Source: Aphrocallistes beatrix (lineage: Eukaryota > Porifera > Hexactinellida > Sceptrulophora > Aphrocallistidae). Taken from it: a stretch of DNA of 64,000 nt. Below the pieces are notes generated by a model, which did not search any database, was not told where the DNA came from, and worked only from the letters and a program-made list of their open reading frames with translations. Location: positions 7,130,523-7,194,522 of the forward strand of contig OY725489.1 in NCBI GenBank assembly GCA_963281255.1. The letters are read 5' to 3'. Below are positions 11,549-24,544 of the stretch, in pieces. A program made the translations under genes and the position numbers. Positions within the stretch are counted from its first letter, which is position 1. The number at the start of each line of letters is the position of its first letter.

Positions 11549-12022
11549 GAAAGAATATATTTGTCTGCTAAACCATAATTTACATTTCAAATGCTTTATA
11601 ACGTCTCAGAGAATTCTGAAGAAAACACCCTAGCATAAGTTGAGCTAATATTATCCATAGTCTGGGTTAGAATTGATACACATATTCTGTGTAGCTAGGA
11701 GACAGTACTGATATATTATCCCACTACAATGGATATTCTGCCAGGAATACTTCACAGAAATTTAAGCAATGATAATTCCTTCGAATCAACGCAGATAATA
11801 AATTCCAATTCTAATTTCGCAGTAGCAATAGCTCAGAGGGCAGAATTCATTAAAGAGTTACTTTCACTTTTCAAGCTTGATAATAGCAATTTCTTTACAC
11901 ACAAAATAATGCATTGATTCGTCCTAAAATCTAGAAATTGAAGATTCAATGAGAACTGTATTTGGGGGAAGACTTAGCTTCAATCGCACGACAAAGATTT
12001 CAAATTAGTTTAATGATATTCA
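11549..12022. other. AT-rich intergenic, nothing recognised
   Basis: An ATG at 11729 opens a 62-codon frame with low-complexity Asn/Ser content. I see no domain and no duplicate, so I do not call a gene here. Confidence 0.4.
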
Positions 12023-12863
12023 CACATGCCGAATGGAGCTATGATAAAAGCGGGATACGAAATAGAAAAGTATTATACACAGACTAAAAAGATGGCATCT
12101 AATGGGGGAATATCGTGTTAAACGGGACACCAAAGAAAATTAGGCCACAAAAAGAGAGAAAAATTCGGGAAAAATCAATTTTAACTCGAATTAAAGATAG
12201 ATTTTGAAATTAATGAAAAAACTATTTATATTCTTCCTAAAAAAGAGAATTGATTAATGTAATAAGATTAAACGAAATTATAGAGAGAATGACGTAGATT
12301 CTCACAATGAAGCAATATGGAACTCATCCTAGCTACACTGTTAGCTTATTTGGAGATAATATCATGCATGTACTGATTTCAAAGATCAAAAATCTACTCT
12401 TTAGGAGAAAAAATCCTGAATTTTCCCAAATTAACTACAATTCTATAAATGTTTTTGTGCGAATTTTGTTTTCGTTTTGAATTCTAAATATTTAAAAGAA
12501 ATAAAAACGAAAATACGTCCGTAGATTACAAATTTGACACTCAATTTTAATCAATTTTACGTGTAAAATTGTGCTGGAATTGTCTCAAATGTTTAACGAA
12601 AAATTCTACATAAACTCCAAAATAAAATTCAATTAACCACAATAACATAAATGCCAACTGTCCCGTTTTTGGTGGGACGTCCCTCTTTATTCACTCTTCT
12701 ATTGAGCTAATTTTCATGAGTGTTCCGCTTTTATATGAAATTTCCCAATTATGTCCCGATTTTATTTTATTCTATATATAATACTTCTTTATTGCGTTTC
12801 TCCATGTTCCGTAAAATTCAACACTGCGTCCCGCCTGTATCTTGGCTCAAGTTTGCATGTAAG
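12023..12863. mobile_element. probable MITE with CCCGC ends
   Basis: Left sequence ACATGCCGAATGGAGCTATG followed by ATAAAAGCGGGA is an imperfect inverted match to the right end (TCCCGCCTGTATCTTGGC then TCAAGTTTGCATGT). Related single ends lie at about 1935 and 4730. Inside and beyond it, a segment of about 155 bp at 12455-12610 recurs at 13525-13680. The boundaries are approximate. Confidence 0.4.
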
Positions 12864-12877
12864 CAATAATACATATA

Positions 12878-13345
12878 CACTACCCGGACAAAGGTATTTG
12901 CACACTTCATTATCTCAAGTGCATTTAATACTGAAATGGGTCTACTCATGAAGAAGAAACGGTAAGTGATAACTAACCGGGTTTCAAATTCGAAATCTTC
13001 GCATTCGAATTAGTTATTGTAGGAAATTTCTAATCAATTATTAATTCCCAATGTTTTCAAATCATCCATCACTGCCACTTTGTGCTACATATGTCCCTTT
13101 TCATCACTATACATGATGGTGATGTACTACCTCTTGTGTCACAGGTTGATAATTTTACTTATTGGGTTGAACAATTTTTTAGAAATCTCCAACTATTACT
13201 AATTCGAATTTGAAGATTTCGAATCTTAAATGAGACTCTTAATCGCTCTTAGAGTTTGAATACGTTTCCCTTCATGAAAAGAGTCAATTTAGTACTATTT
13301 GTATGGGGAATAATATGGTGTACAAACACTTTTGTCTGGTTAGTG
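12878..13345. mobile_element. Tc1-mariner-like MITE
   Basis: Inverted ends CACTACCCGGACAAAGGTAT and the matching CACTTTTGTCTGGTTAGTG, both flanked by TA. The interior repeats ATTCGAATTAG and GAATACGTTTCCCTTCATGA, shared with 16377-16820. Confidence 0.75.
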
Positions 13346-15040
13346 TATTCGTGTATTATGAATGTAATTTCATTAGAAATAATTTCAGAGTTTAAGCGAT
13401 AAAATTTGATAGTTCATACTTTCCCGTCTCACAAGCTAAACTTTAAATTTTCAAAATTGTATTAAATTGATATCAATGCAAGAAAAAACAGATTCCATAA
13501 ATGAATTTTTTAATGATTTGTGCGAATTTCGTCTTCGTTTAGAATTCTCAATACTTCAAAGTAACAAAAACGAATATACATATGCTTCATAGATATCAAA
13601 TATTTAGCGCTAATTTAGCGCAATTTTACGCGTGAAAATTGTGTCATACTATTTCCCAACCCAAATTTTTTATGTAAAAATTGCAACCGCCAAATAATAA
13701 GCTATAACTACAATAGTGAATATATTTGTGCAACTAGTGATGTTTTTTCATTAGAAAATAGTATTTAGAAACCATAATTATGCGAAAAAAGTTATATAAT
13801 TCATATATTTTCGTCTCATAAACGAAAATTTAAGCTTCTTAAATTGCATCAAATTGATAATACAAGCAAGAGAAATCGCATTTTATAAATGAATTATTTA
13901 GGATTTTTGAGAACTTGTCGTCATCTGAAGTGATGAAAGAAATATATCATAAATTCAAGCACTGTGTATACTCGAATAGTAGCGGAGCGATTATTAAGGT
14001 GGTATACCCCCAAATAATCTGAAAAATTAATAATTCAAATATAAGAGAACTTCAATGAATATTACCGCACGGTTGAATCATAAAATGATAGAAAGGAAGA
14101 ATTTAAAATTAATAAATTTTCTAACAGATACATAAACATTTTAGATTATTATTGATTCAGCACAAATTATCAATTAATTCGAATAATAACTATTTTAAAG
14201 ATAAATAAACATTGACTCACTTGTCACTGGTTTGAGACTGTTGTTTCTGTGGAAAATGTTTCGTTATTCGTCAGTTCGAAGTTTGTTTATGTGCGTTCAA
14301 TCGAGTTGAAGTTAGAATTCTTTGATTGTTTTCGTTGTTGTGTTGTTATTGTTTTGTTATTGGTGTTTTATTGCGAGTTTGAAGATGATATTCCAGAAAG
14401 TTTCGCTATTTATCTATTCACTGAGCTCTGTGCTAGGTAGATTTAAGATTAATCTTGTTGTTTTGTGGCAGAATGCATTGTACTTTAAACTGAGAGAAAA
14501 GTCCCTAAGCAAATTCCTACTAATTACATCAGATGCTGCATACTTCCAATAATAATTCAACCAAGATTGATTTCTAGAAAATTCTGAAACCACTTGTGCC
14601 AGGCAATTTCACATTATAATCGATGAAATCATTGATTTGGAAAACTTGTCTTTGTAGTCTACTAGTTTGTCTGTATTTTGATTTGATAATTTGAATTCAA
14701 AGTTCACATTTTGGTCTAATCAATTTATTCAAAAATTGTTGTTCATTGCTTATTATGAGCTCTTAGGAGGAGCTTCAAATGCTCATTATAGGGAGACTTT
14801 ATGTTAATTAAGCGAACTATATTCAATTCTAACTCCATGAAAGAAAGCAATAAGATTGAGGTCTGAAAGTTAGTTCATTGTAAACGAATGTTCATGATCA
14901 CGTCGTAGAGGGAAAATTTTGTGAAAAGCACACTTTCGGTCGGAATAATTATAAATTTGTGAATACAGAATGTAGCATAGTGTAAGTTTTTTATTAATAA
15001 ACCATTAAGATCTCTTAATTATACATTAATAGTTTACATA
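13346..15040. other. AT-rich intergenic with internal repeats
   Basis: Two degenerate repeats (13390-13700 and about 13740-13920) share GCAATTTTACGCGTGAAAAT and TTTCGTCTCATAAACGAAAA-like blocks with 12455-12610. No coding region is supported. Confidence 0.35.
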
Positions 15041-15059
15041 AGTAAACTGATCATACAAA

Positions 15060-15400
15060 CTCTTCTCAGAATCAGTTTGTCACTCTCCTCTTCTGCTGGA
15101 CTGTGAGCAGCGACTAGAAGCTTCAGCTCTTTCAGTCCAGTCATCAGCACAGGTCCAGGCAGAGTAGACAAGGTGTGAGGTGGAATGAGACAACCCGCGC
15201 ACCTCCTTGAAGAGGAGACGCACCACCAAAGTCTAGAGCTGGCTACGCACTGGTTTCAGGCGAGTATTCTCACTAGAGACTTCACCGAGTGCGGTTCTTA
15301 GCACTTATTATGGTGCAGGAGAGCTGTTACACTCTCAGCCATTTGCTGGGATGAGTCTCCTGACTTCCTCGTGGGATGTGCATAGAGAACTACACTGGAA
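15060..15400 (-). pseudogene. possible relic of an NLR leucine-rich-repeat region
   Basis: In two minus-strand frames the block reads like LRR text: MAESVTALLHHNKC, then after a disruption CLIPPHTLSTLPG, LMTGLKELKLLVAA and HSPAEEESDKL. The last part lines up loosely with the end of the LRR frame at 6519-7796, where a PPH motif and a Pro-Glu segment also precede the C-terminus. The block is about 50% GC in 33% GC surroundings. The resemblance is modest and there is no NACHT half nearby. Confidence 0.35.
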
Positions 15401-15574
15401 TGTTTGCATCGTCATAGCTTCGTTGAAGCTACAGATTTAAACTCCAACATCTCAATCTAAAAGATGCAAAGCACTTAGATATTCTAAATTCATTGACTCT
15501 ATACATTTCATTGCAAATCAAATTGCAATCATTTCCAAATTAGTGCTGTGAAAAGTTTTAATGCAGTTCCTAGT

Positions 15575-15734
15575 ATAGGAGACGTTAGAAACTAGTTTCA
15601 ACTGTTTACATGGAGTTTAGGGACGTAGATTCCTAATATGGCAATTTATCGATTCTGTATTTGTTGATATCTCCGCGAGTCAGCGAACAAAAGTGCTCGC
15701 TAGCCGCGTTACGCTAGTGTGCGAAGTGCGCTTG
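15575..15734 (+). mobile_element. Helitron-like 3' remnant
   Basis: The segment around TTTACATGGAGTTTAGGG, GTAGATTCCTAATAT and the 3' end GCGAAGTGCGCTTG followed by T is a diverged copy of the internal repeat and 3' cassette of type A elements. The 5' part is lost. Confidence 0.5.
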
Positions 15735-16376
15735 TTGAATAGTGCAATAATACATTAAATCGTATGCATTAAGTCTACATAAATAGACCCCGACCAAGAA
15801 GTTAGCTGCAACAGGAGTTGTTTGAACAAAATAACGAGACTGAAAGTCCAAAATGTGTAAATTCCATGCAACCAAAAGCGTATCCAGGATTTAGCTGCTC
15901 AATTCTTATATCTCCAATAAACGGTGCCGCTGCTTACTATTGCTGCATTATACAGTTCCTTTATTAGAGATAGATTATAGCAGTGATTTTCTGCGAGCGA
16001 TTCTTAGGGATCCGGGGACTTCTCAAGAATATTTATGCTATTTTTGGTTGAGTTATGTAAGAAAAAAGGGTAGGCTCAGATGGATTGTAACAACATATTT
16101 TGATTCCGAAATAACAAAAAGATTGAAAACACTGGCTAATAGCATGGATAGCTTAAACAGCTGTTCGTTTCTAGAAATTTTAACGGACAAATTAACATAA
16201 CACAAACAAACAAAGCTTACTTGGTTTAATCAAAATTTTTCTCACTACATCTATGAATATCTAATTAAAAATTTGCAGAGAAATCATTTAGAAACTAATT
16301 AATGTTGATTGAGTTTAGTTTGGAATTCTTTAATCTCGTCGTAAACAATTGAGAAAAGAAGAAATAAACAGATATA

Positions 16377-16820
16377 CACTACCCGACAGTATTTGTACAC
16401 TTCATTTTTCACTTACAGTTAATACTAAAATGGGTCTATTCTTGAAGATCAAGACTCCCAAACGGTAGTTGATACAACTAATCGGATCCAAATTCGAACG
16501 CTGTGATTCGAATTAGTTATTGTAGAATAATCAATCATTAATTCTCAGTTTTCAAATGATCAATCACAGCCATCGTATCACATATTTCCCTATTTACCAT
16601 TATACATGTTGGAGATGGATTACCCCCTGTGACACAGGTTGATAATCTTACTTTGGGTTTGAGAGAATTGCGTATCAGAAATCTTCAAATATTACTTAAT
16701 TCGAATAAGAAACATACTCCTAATAGAGTTTGAATACATTTCCCTTCATAATAAGATCCAATTTAGTACTATTTGTATGGGAAATAATGTAGTGTACAAA
16801 TACTTTAGTCCGGCTTGGTG
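16377..16820. mobile_element. Tc1-mariner-like MITE
   Basis: Second copy of the 12878-13345 family, with ends CACTACCCGACAGTATTTG and the matching TACTTTAGTCCGGCTTGGTG, flanked by TA on both sides. Confidence 0.75.
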
Positions 16821-16909
16821 TATTGTCTTATGTACAGAGAGAACAGAGAGTATGTACAGAGAGAGTTGAGTTCAGATTAATGGGAATTCGAATCTTCCAT
16901 TTAAGAACA

Positions 16910-17308
16910 TCCTTACTATTAAAACTCGATTATTGTTTGTGTGTATATATATATATCTCTGTAACGAATTGATTGAAGAAACTGTCAGCCCCAGAAAGCT
17001 GATTTTTGACATGTGGAAGTCTTTTGGCTATGGCTCCAGTAAGTTCTGAGCTCAGACGAAAATGTCGACTCATCATGGAATTATGACGTCATTATCACAT
17101 TTTTAAAAGTTAAGCAACAGAATTATTCGAGCATAACTCAGCCATTATAGGAGATAGAAGGCTGAAATTTTAATAGAATCTGTATACTAACATAACTCAC
17201 ATATGATGCAACTATCATCAAAAAATGATCACTCATCATTTTGTTATGACGTCATCATTACACATCAAAAGTTTTAGCCGCGCAGCGCAAGCAAGCGAAG
17301 CGGGCTTG
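16910..17308 (+). mobile_element. Helitron-like element, type B, internally deleted
   Basis: Starts TCCTTACTATTAAAACTCG after A and ends AGCGGGCTTG before T. About 150 bp including the GGCGGACAC hairpin are missing compared with 55768-56313, so only the last hairpin of the 3' cassette remains. Confidence 0.75.
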
Positions 17309-18296
17309 TTATATTCAATATTTCGATCTTATTTCCTAGGAATAGCTGGGATCCCAAATTATAGATCAGTAAGATATTCCAATTAAACCAGACAGTAGAC
17401 TGATATCATAATGACTGCGATGGAGTCACTGATTGTATAATCCTTTTTTTAAAATCTTAGCTTAGCTCCTCCTTCATAAGGTGGTATCTACATACCATTG
17501 ATATATTAGGTAACTATGAAACGCACTGATATCTCTTACACATTTGAAGAAAACATTATCTTAATAAGAAGTTGATTCAATTTCATACAATTCCCATTCT
17601 TAAACACAATTAAATTTTCTAAAGAAAAACAACAACAAAAACATTTGTGTAAAAAGCGTTGATTGCTCGTGAAATCTTCACAACTTCAGTACAGAACTAG
17701 CCTAACTGTTACAATCTGAGAAGAGCATGAGTATACATTATACATTACAAATATTCAAGGAATATTCTACACAGTTACTTCAGTTCTGATACAACTATGA
17801 TGGAGTAGTGCGTAACTACGGTTAGCTGTGTGCAGTCAGAAAGTCTGAACGGTCAGACAGCATGGTCACAGCAGTAAATATTATATTGTGCTTAAATAGA
17901 ATTGAGGAGATTGTCTGACCTATCCCGGATTTGGAATGACATAGAACGAGCAGACAGGACAGTGGAAGGGACTTTTAGACTCGGATATTAATTAACAGCA
18001 GTCTTGCTGCCTGATGAGTGACAGATTTGACATGCCTATAGGTACAGTGGAGTGTCCCAAACAGACAATCCGAAAAGCAGACAACTCCCCTACAATGGAC
18101 AAACTTCGTGGAATAGAGTGAATTACCATATACGTAGGTCACAGTGTTATCGCCAGGTTTTTTTGTATTAATTAAGGGTACATGACACCATAAAATATTA
18201 CGTCATCCTCATGATGTCATTTACAATGACATAAAATGTTAATTTGGTCTGGATGTGCCTCTCACTCGTTGCTAGGCAGTTTGCTAGGTATATGCC
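17309..18296. other. intergenic; possible 5' region of the dead hAT element
   Basis: No gene is supported. At 18045 the sequence CAGTGGAGTGTCCCAAACAG preceded by TA resembles a pogo-type terminus, but I see no partner end. Confidence 0.3.
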
Positions 18297-19410
18297 ACCC
18301 AAGAAGAAGAAGGTTATTGATGGTCAGCAAAGACTTACCTTCAGTTTAGAATAGATCTCACTTGGCCCACATTGCACAACTGACTCTACTACAAAATCCC
18401 TGACGAATCAGAGTCCTCATCCGACGAGTTCGACAACACGTAGGGGAATGTTGTATCCTGGCGAATGCAAATTATCAATCCGCGCAGATCATGGCTGAAA
18501 TGGTTCAGGCAATTGATGCAACTCTGGAAAAGAAAGTATTGGAAGATGACAAGAAATCCTATATTCTCCCTGATCAAGGATGAGGCCACTGATATCTCAG
18601 TGATGCATTGAGACGTTGTCTCAAGTCTATACGCTTACACTCGAACATGATGCTTCTGAAGGGAGTGCAATAGCTCTGGGAGTCCAAATGTCTAAACTTA
18701 GATTTGTGGGGACATCACTTGTGCTATCAGACATCTTGTCTATCCTTGAAATCCCTTCCAAGTTATTCCAGGCAGCCTCACTGAACTTATTAGATGTGGA
18801 ATGGATCTTTCAAAGACAATTTGTCTGCTTTATAACGTGAAAAACCTACTAAGTGGATACTTAATGAACCTTGAAAAAACACTACAAAATATTGATATTT
18901 CAGAACCATTTGAAATTGAGGACTTTGCAGGAGAGGTTCAATCATATATTGATGTCTTGATCTCTAATATCAAAACAGATTCCCACAAGTCAGGACACTA
19001 AGCTTATTTGGCTACCTTGAACCAAGGAATGTGATAAAGCTCTATTAGCTATAACTTAATTGGGAGAACTTAGGAGCATTGATAGTAAGAATTGGGCATG
19101 AATTAATTGTTTATCGAAATTCGCTCAGCAGTATCTGGATATTTCAGCGGTTGTGAGAACAGTTTTGGGGCTTAAAAATGAAGAAGCAATGGTTTGTGCA
19201 TTTCCTTTTATCTCTGACTTACTGGCTCGGCTTGCTCTACTTCCTGCATCCACTGCACATATAGAAAGATTCCTTCAACAATGAAAAGGGTTAAAACTGC
19301 TCAACGGAACAGATTGAAAACAACTACACTTGATAATCTTATTCGCATCTCAACTGAAAGACCCATTAACAGAGTGGAACCCCAATCATGCAATTAGAAT
19401 GCGGGAATCT
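18297..19410 (+). pseudogene. degenerate hAT transposase (ZNF862/KIAA1586-like)
   Basis: An ATG at 18297 gives MPPKKKKVIDGQQ with a basic nuclear signal, then a stop. Further on, scattered frames give FSLIKDEATDISVM, the hAT RNase H strand with the first catalytic Asp, then LRFVGTSLVLSDILSILE, then near the end LALLPASTAHIERF and TMKRVKTAQRNRLK, the hAT C-terminal dimerisation domain with its usual ERxFSxMxRIKT..RNRL pattern. The order and orientation are right for one transposase. Many stops and frame changes show it is dead. No TIR pair was located. Confidence 0.72.
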
Positions 19411-21598
19411 TGAGATAAAGGCATCTCTTGACATCCAATTGACCTAGAACCATACAACATCAATAATGAGTTGTCACTGTTCCTAGAATCTGTAGGATCA
19501 CTTAGATTTATGTACAGTGAACACCTGTACGTATACATACTTTATGTCTGTGGGACCCAATGAAACATTAATATACTTAACTATATTGACTCAAGTAATT
19601 AAAGGGTATATGCCTATTTCCAGATTTCGCAGGGTCGCGTATACGGACATAACGGTCTATGCCATGAGGACATCTCCCTGAAAGAGCTGTATTAATAAAC
19701 TAATTATTCAGGAGGAATGGAAAATAATCTAAACAACCTTATTGGATAATTGGAATATATTATCAACCATTAATTTTAAATAGTAATTAATTGGAAAGTG
19801 TGGGTTGTACGAGATGTTCCATGATTCTTCGAGAAAAGCGATCACTTTGAATTGCAACAATCAATCTTGTTACAACAGACAATAGTAAAGCTGAAACAAG
19901 ATAGGTCAGTAACCACACAATAGATTACAACATGTCAGAACAGATGAGTGAGGAGTGGTTTAGACACAGAATAGTTTCTTAGAAATAATGCAATTAAGTA
20001 CTTCAATGGAGTATTCTAATTTCAGCTGAAGAGTTACCACTAACAAGAGTGTCGAACCTTTCAAATCTATGAACAATTTAGGCGTTCAAGGTGGGGGGTG
20101 GGGCTCAGCCTTAAAATTTGTATTGTGCCAATGTGCCATCTTCGGATCTAGCTCTGCCCTCCCAAGTTTGGTGACTATGGCCACTAATTTGTCTTCCTAG
20201 TGAATTCATATCTGGGATATTTTGTGATATAATGAAACCCTTTTGAGTTAAGTTGTGTGGGAAATTTGTCAATATTTGAATTCAATGTTATTGAAAGAAG
20301 TGAACATTTAGGGTAAAAGAAAAAAGCCTCTAGGGGTGCTTTTGGGAATTTTTGTAAAAACTTCAAATTTCAAACTCATTCCCGTCCGTAAATTGCATTT
20401 TTTCAACCTATAACCCATAGTTTACTCTTACTTAGTAGCAAGTTCAAATAGTAGCAAACGAACTCTGAACAAAATTTACCGAGTGACCAATACATTTCTT
20501 ATACTCTAACGATCTTAGTTATTATGGTCTTTAGAGATTGTAATTCGAACACTTTCAACGATTTAAAAATATTTTTCGAGTCTGAGCCATAGAACTGTGT
20601 TTTGTATGTTGAGTTTGGTGAATAAAAAATGTGTCCCGCTTCTTCTGTATAAATTGTCTACATAATCGATGTTCCATGACGATTTACTACCATATACCTA
20701 TCATTCTCTTTAGAAATGTTTCAAAAATCACTGAATTTATCTTCAGACATGAGAAAAAGTAATTCATTCGCAGTTCAAATTAGGTATATTTTGCAAAATT
20801 CCCAAAAATTGCACTTAATTTCACATCACAAAAAAGATCTGATGAAAAAGGGGGTGATTGAATGCTATAATGGAGAGCTATTTATAAGAACCGAGGGAAA
20901 AGCAGCATTTTCTGGTGAGAATTTGAGAAATTGGAGAAACTTTTAAAAATTGTATTAGATGAAATTCGTACCTCAAAAGAACGTTGTTAACTTCGGTGTT
21001 CGCAACAAATAACGTTGGTAATACATTCGAACTAATTGAAAATCCATTCAAACTATTGGCAGGTCCAAATTCGAACTAATACATGCGCCTCCTTTCCAAT
21101 CATGTCGGAATCTTACACTGAATCCAGGAATTCTAAGTCAAATACAGGGATTGTCAGGGATGAGTCAATTTATGTGCATCAATCCTTCGTATGTGAATGA
21201 AGAAGATGAAAAAGAATAGCTGGAACAGAACTGGATATACATAGTTATTAACGAATAAAATGGCAGAAATGATTTGCTTGCTAGCAGCATGGAAAAATCG
21301 AATAAGTTAATGATGATGAGGAGAAAAGACAAATTTTCACTCATTGATCAAAAGTAAGAAATGAATGACTCTTTGAAAGACAATGGATTTGTATGGAGAA
21401 CTAAATTTATCGTAATAATGTACATATACTTTGGTCATTATAAAATCTTCTAAATATCATGGATTCATGGAGTATCATTATTTGATCATATAAGATACAT
21501 CTGTCCGTTATTCGGAAACAAAAAGTATTAATAATTCAATTCGGGACTCAATCATGATTCGCTATTAGAGTTAGTTTTCTATTAGACATATGCTGAAC
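19411..21598. other. intergenic repeats, no gene
   Basis: A fragment at about 20047-20185 (GAACCTTTCAAATCTATG and downstream) matches the sequence left of the assembly gap at 25443-25573, which begins CAGGGGTGCCGAACTTTTCG, a hAT-like terminus. An ATG at 20716 opens 76 codons of Lys-rich text without a recognisable domain. Confidence 0.35.
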
Positions 21599-22282
21599 CA
21601 TGGCCTACTTAATATACGGCTAAATATGTCACCGAGAAGGCCATGAAACGAGAAGGCCACTTCGCTTTCCCAATTTTTGGGAAAAGTAGCCATTATATTT
21701 TTACAATTTATGCTTTATTAGGGTATTCAGATATGGGGAATCCATTGGGACCATTTTTGAGGTCGACAGACTTGTGGTTTTGCGGTTTTGGCGCCATTTA
21801 AATATGACGTCAGCATAATTATATATAATATAATATAATATTACGAGTATATACTTACTAATACGTATTTCATTTTGCATTACGAATTGACAGTATTTTA
21901 CACAGGTTTTAAAACCTTCGCCTGGCTACGTCTCAAAATTATAAATAGTTTAATATTTAGCTAGTCAAATTTAAAATATATCCATTATAGATGTGATCAA
22001 CTGGTCTAATAAATAAAAAAGAGTATATAACAATAAAAACAGCAAGAAAAATTAATTTGAATTCTTGTAATTTATTAAGTATACAGTTTTGCTGACGTCA
22101 TATTTAAATGGCGCCAAAACCACAAGTCTGTCGACCTCAAAAATGGTCCCAATGGATTCCCCATATCTGAATACCCTAATAAAGCATAAATTGTAAAAGT
22201 ATAATGGCTACTTTTCCCAAAAATTGGGAAAGCGAAGTGGCCTTCTCGGTGACATATTTAGCCGTATATTAAGTAGGCCATG
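21599..22282. mobile_element. P/THAP-family foldback MITE
   Basis: Arms of roughly 235 bp are near-perfect inverted repeats. The tips are CATGGCCTACTTAA, the same as the THAP-encoding element at 28457-31640. The flanks carry a 7-bp direct repeat GCTGAAC (21592-21598 and 22283-22289). The left arm has a 16-bp tandem duplication (GAGAAGGCC repeated) absent from the right arm. The AT-rich centre has no coding capacity. Confidence 0.85.
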
Positions 22283-22487
22283 GCTGAACTCAATCTGTGT
22301 CACTCGGGTTGTCCGCTATTCAGAGGGAAATGAGGGGAGGCTCCACTGCATATGCCTATGGGGAATGTAATATGCATATTTTCGAAAAGTATAGAGTATA
22401 TGTGCAAGTGTGGCTTTTAAAACAGGATTTGAAGCTGTGTGAAAATGATAATTTTGTTTATATCGTGCCAATAAAATAAACAAAATA

Positions 22488-23206
22488 ACTTATATATTAA
22501 AATGCTAGGATTTATTTTTTGTGTGTTTGTCCGAATTGATTGAAGAATTGGGAAGTCATAGAGGTGTGAAAATTGGCATGTAGGTGTTAAATGATATTAC
22601 TACGATTAAGTTCTAAGATCTAAGCGAAATTTTCACACCTCTTCAAAAAAAAAAGGAAAACAATTTTTCACACCTTTTCTATACAAAATTATTGAATACA
22701 CTATCACAATGGAAATTATTGTACGACACTCCAATAGATCGTCATTATTAAAAATACTTTAAAGCTACAACTTATGTTTAAAATCTTAAATGTATTATAG
22801 TATATAGTAATAAAAAAATTATGTGCATATTTTCACACTTATATATACATATTTTCACACCATTTGATGAAATTTGAAAATAATGCTAGAGACTAGCTTC
22901 CAACGGATGACATGGAGTTTTCAGGGGTGTAGATTTCGAATATCGAATTTTCGAGTAAGTTTGATAATTACTATAATTTGTTCACTTTTGTTCACGATAG
23001 ATACATAAAGTAAACAAATAAAAAAATAGGCTAGATATTTTCGGATCGATGTGAGAAATCTTTTGTTAACCTTTGTTTAAAATATTTATATGAAGTAAAA
23101 AAATCCCAGAATAGGTTAGATTGAGTATCTCTAGGCGCCCGCAGGGCGACTCTGCGGACACACAGTGTCCGCAAGCCGCGCAGCGCAAGCAAGCGAAGCG
23201 CGCTTG
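22488..23206 (+). mobile_element. Helitron-like element, type A
   Basis: Begins with the type A 5' end (CTTATATATTAAAATGCTAG, first T mutated to A), carries the GTCCGAATTGATTGAAGAAT block and one 140-bp internal unit, and ends with the GCGGACACACAGTGTCCGC hairpin and AGCGCGCTTG before T. Confidence 0.75.
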
Positions 23207-24544
23207 TATATTTGAAAACTATAAGCATTTTTTAAGTGCAACTGCCACAATAAATGCCACCACACTTCCTGCAATGATGCACCATTGTAAACACCGCGTT
23301 ACACAGCATGTAGTGATTGACTCTGTCAGACACCGGGAATGGAATTTTGAGTAACACGTACAGATATACAATTGTTCATTTTAAGGTTCTATTCAACAGA
23401 AATCTCTTAGCAACACCCAAAGGTGAACAATAGAGAGGAAAGGTTAATAAATACACACTAGACATCTCGAGTCATTCATCACTATGGATTACAAATATTA
23501 TTTGTTACATTACATTGTCTATTACAATTGGTTTTAATTAGTACAGTGGATATGAAGTTAAATAAATCAAGAATATGAAAATATCGCATAGGAATATTCG
23601 ACTAATAACTGGACCACGAATAATATAAATAGGCTCTCTATGATTTTAAATTTTCCCCAGGTGGTACAAGGGGGGGGACAATTCACCTTTCCCTGAAAGT
23701 TATCTTGCCACCTGAACGTCTGAATAAAGGTAACTATTCAATAATTCAGACTCAACGATTAAACTTACTAAGTCTGCCGCTTCTAAGTTTGTAAAAGGGT
23801 CAAATTGTCCCCCTAACCGAACTTTTCAAAGCAAATCACTGATTGTGCGGCGACTAAGAGAAAGGGAAGATGAGATAAGTAGGAGAGGGAGAGTGGACAT
23901 TTTCTTGTCTGAAATCTAATCTAAAATTGTCCTCGAACTAAATATTGCCAATAATAATTTGATCTCAAGAAATTTCTGTGTTAGGAGGAAAAATACTTAA
24001 AATCGAAAGATGAATTTAATCTAAAGGAATTAGGGAAGTAGGAATTTTGATAAAAAAATTTCATAGCAAACGAACTAAAATTCAAATATTCAAAACACTT
24101 GGAATTCCTGGTATTTTTGGCCGTATTCAGCACCCAAATGCTTTACGGGTCCCATGGCATAATATAACTTAGAGATACTTCATAGAAAACGAGAATAAGA
24201 GTAAATTGAACAAACAAGTGTAAGTGGCGTTGAGAGAGGCCTTGTCCTACGGCGGGTCCTACGACCTCCAGATTGTCAGGATGAATGAAGTTACTGCGAT
24301 AGAGATTCGCATACGACATAATATTTCAGGAAATTCCAGTAATGAAAAGCACTCCTTAACCATAATTGTAACTCATAATTAGAGCTATAATTAGAGGCGC
24401 TTTCGCTCCTATTTGCGTTCCTCTAGAAATAACAAAAATTTGTTCCGAAAATAGAAAAATTCGAAGATTTAAATGCATGATGAGATACTTTTCAAGTCAA
24501 ATTATTTTGATAAAGTCCACTTTCCAATTTAAATAGAATCTATA
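23207..24544. other. intergenic, nothing recognised
   Basis: AT-rich sequence without conserved frames, tandem repeats or paired inverted ends that I can see. Confidence 0.4.

Noticed and set aside
15940..16200. 86-codon plus frame (SSDFLRAILRDPG...)
   Set aside because: It has no ATG start, no recognised domain and no paralogue. It could be an exon, since a TATAG acceptor-like site precedes it, but the support is too thin.
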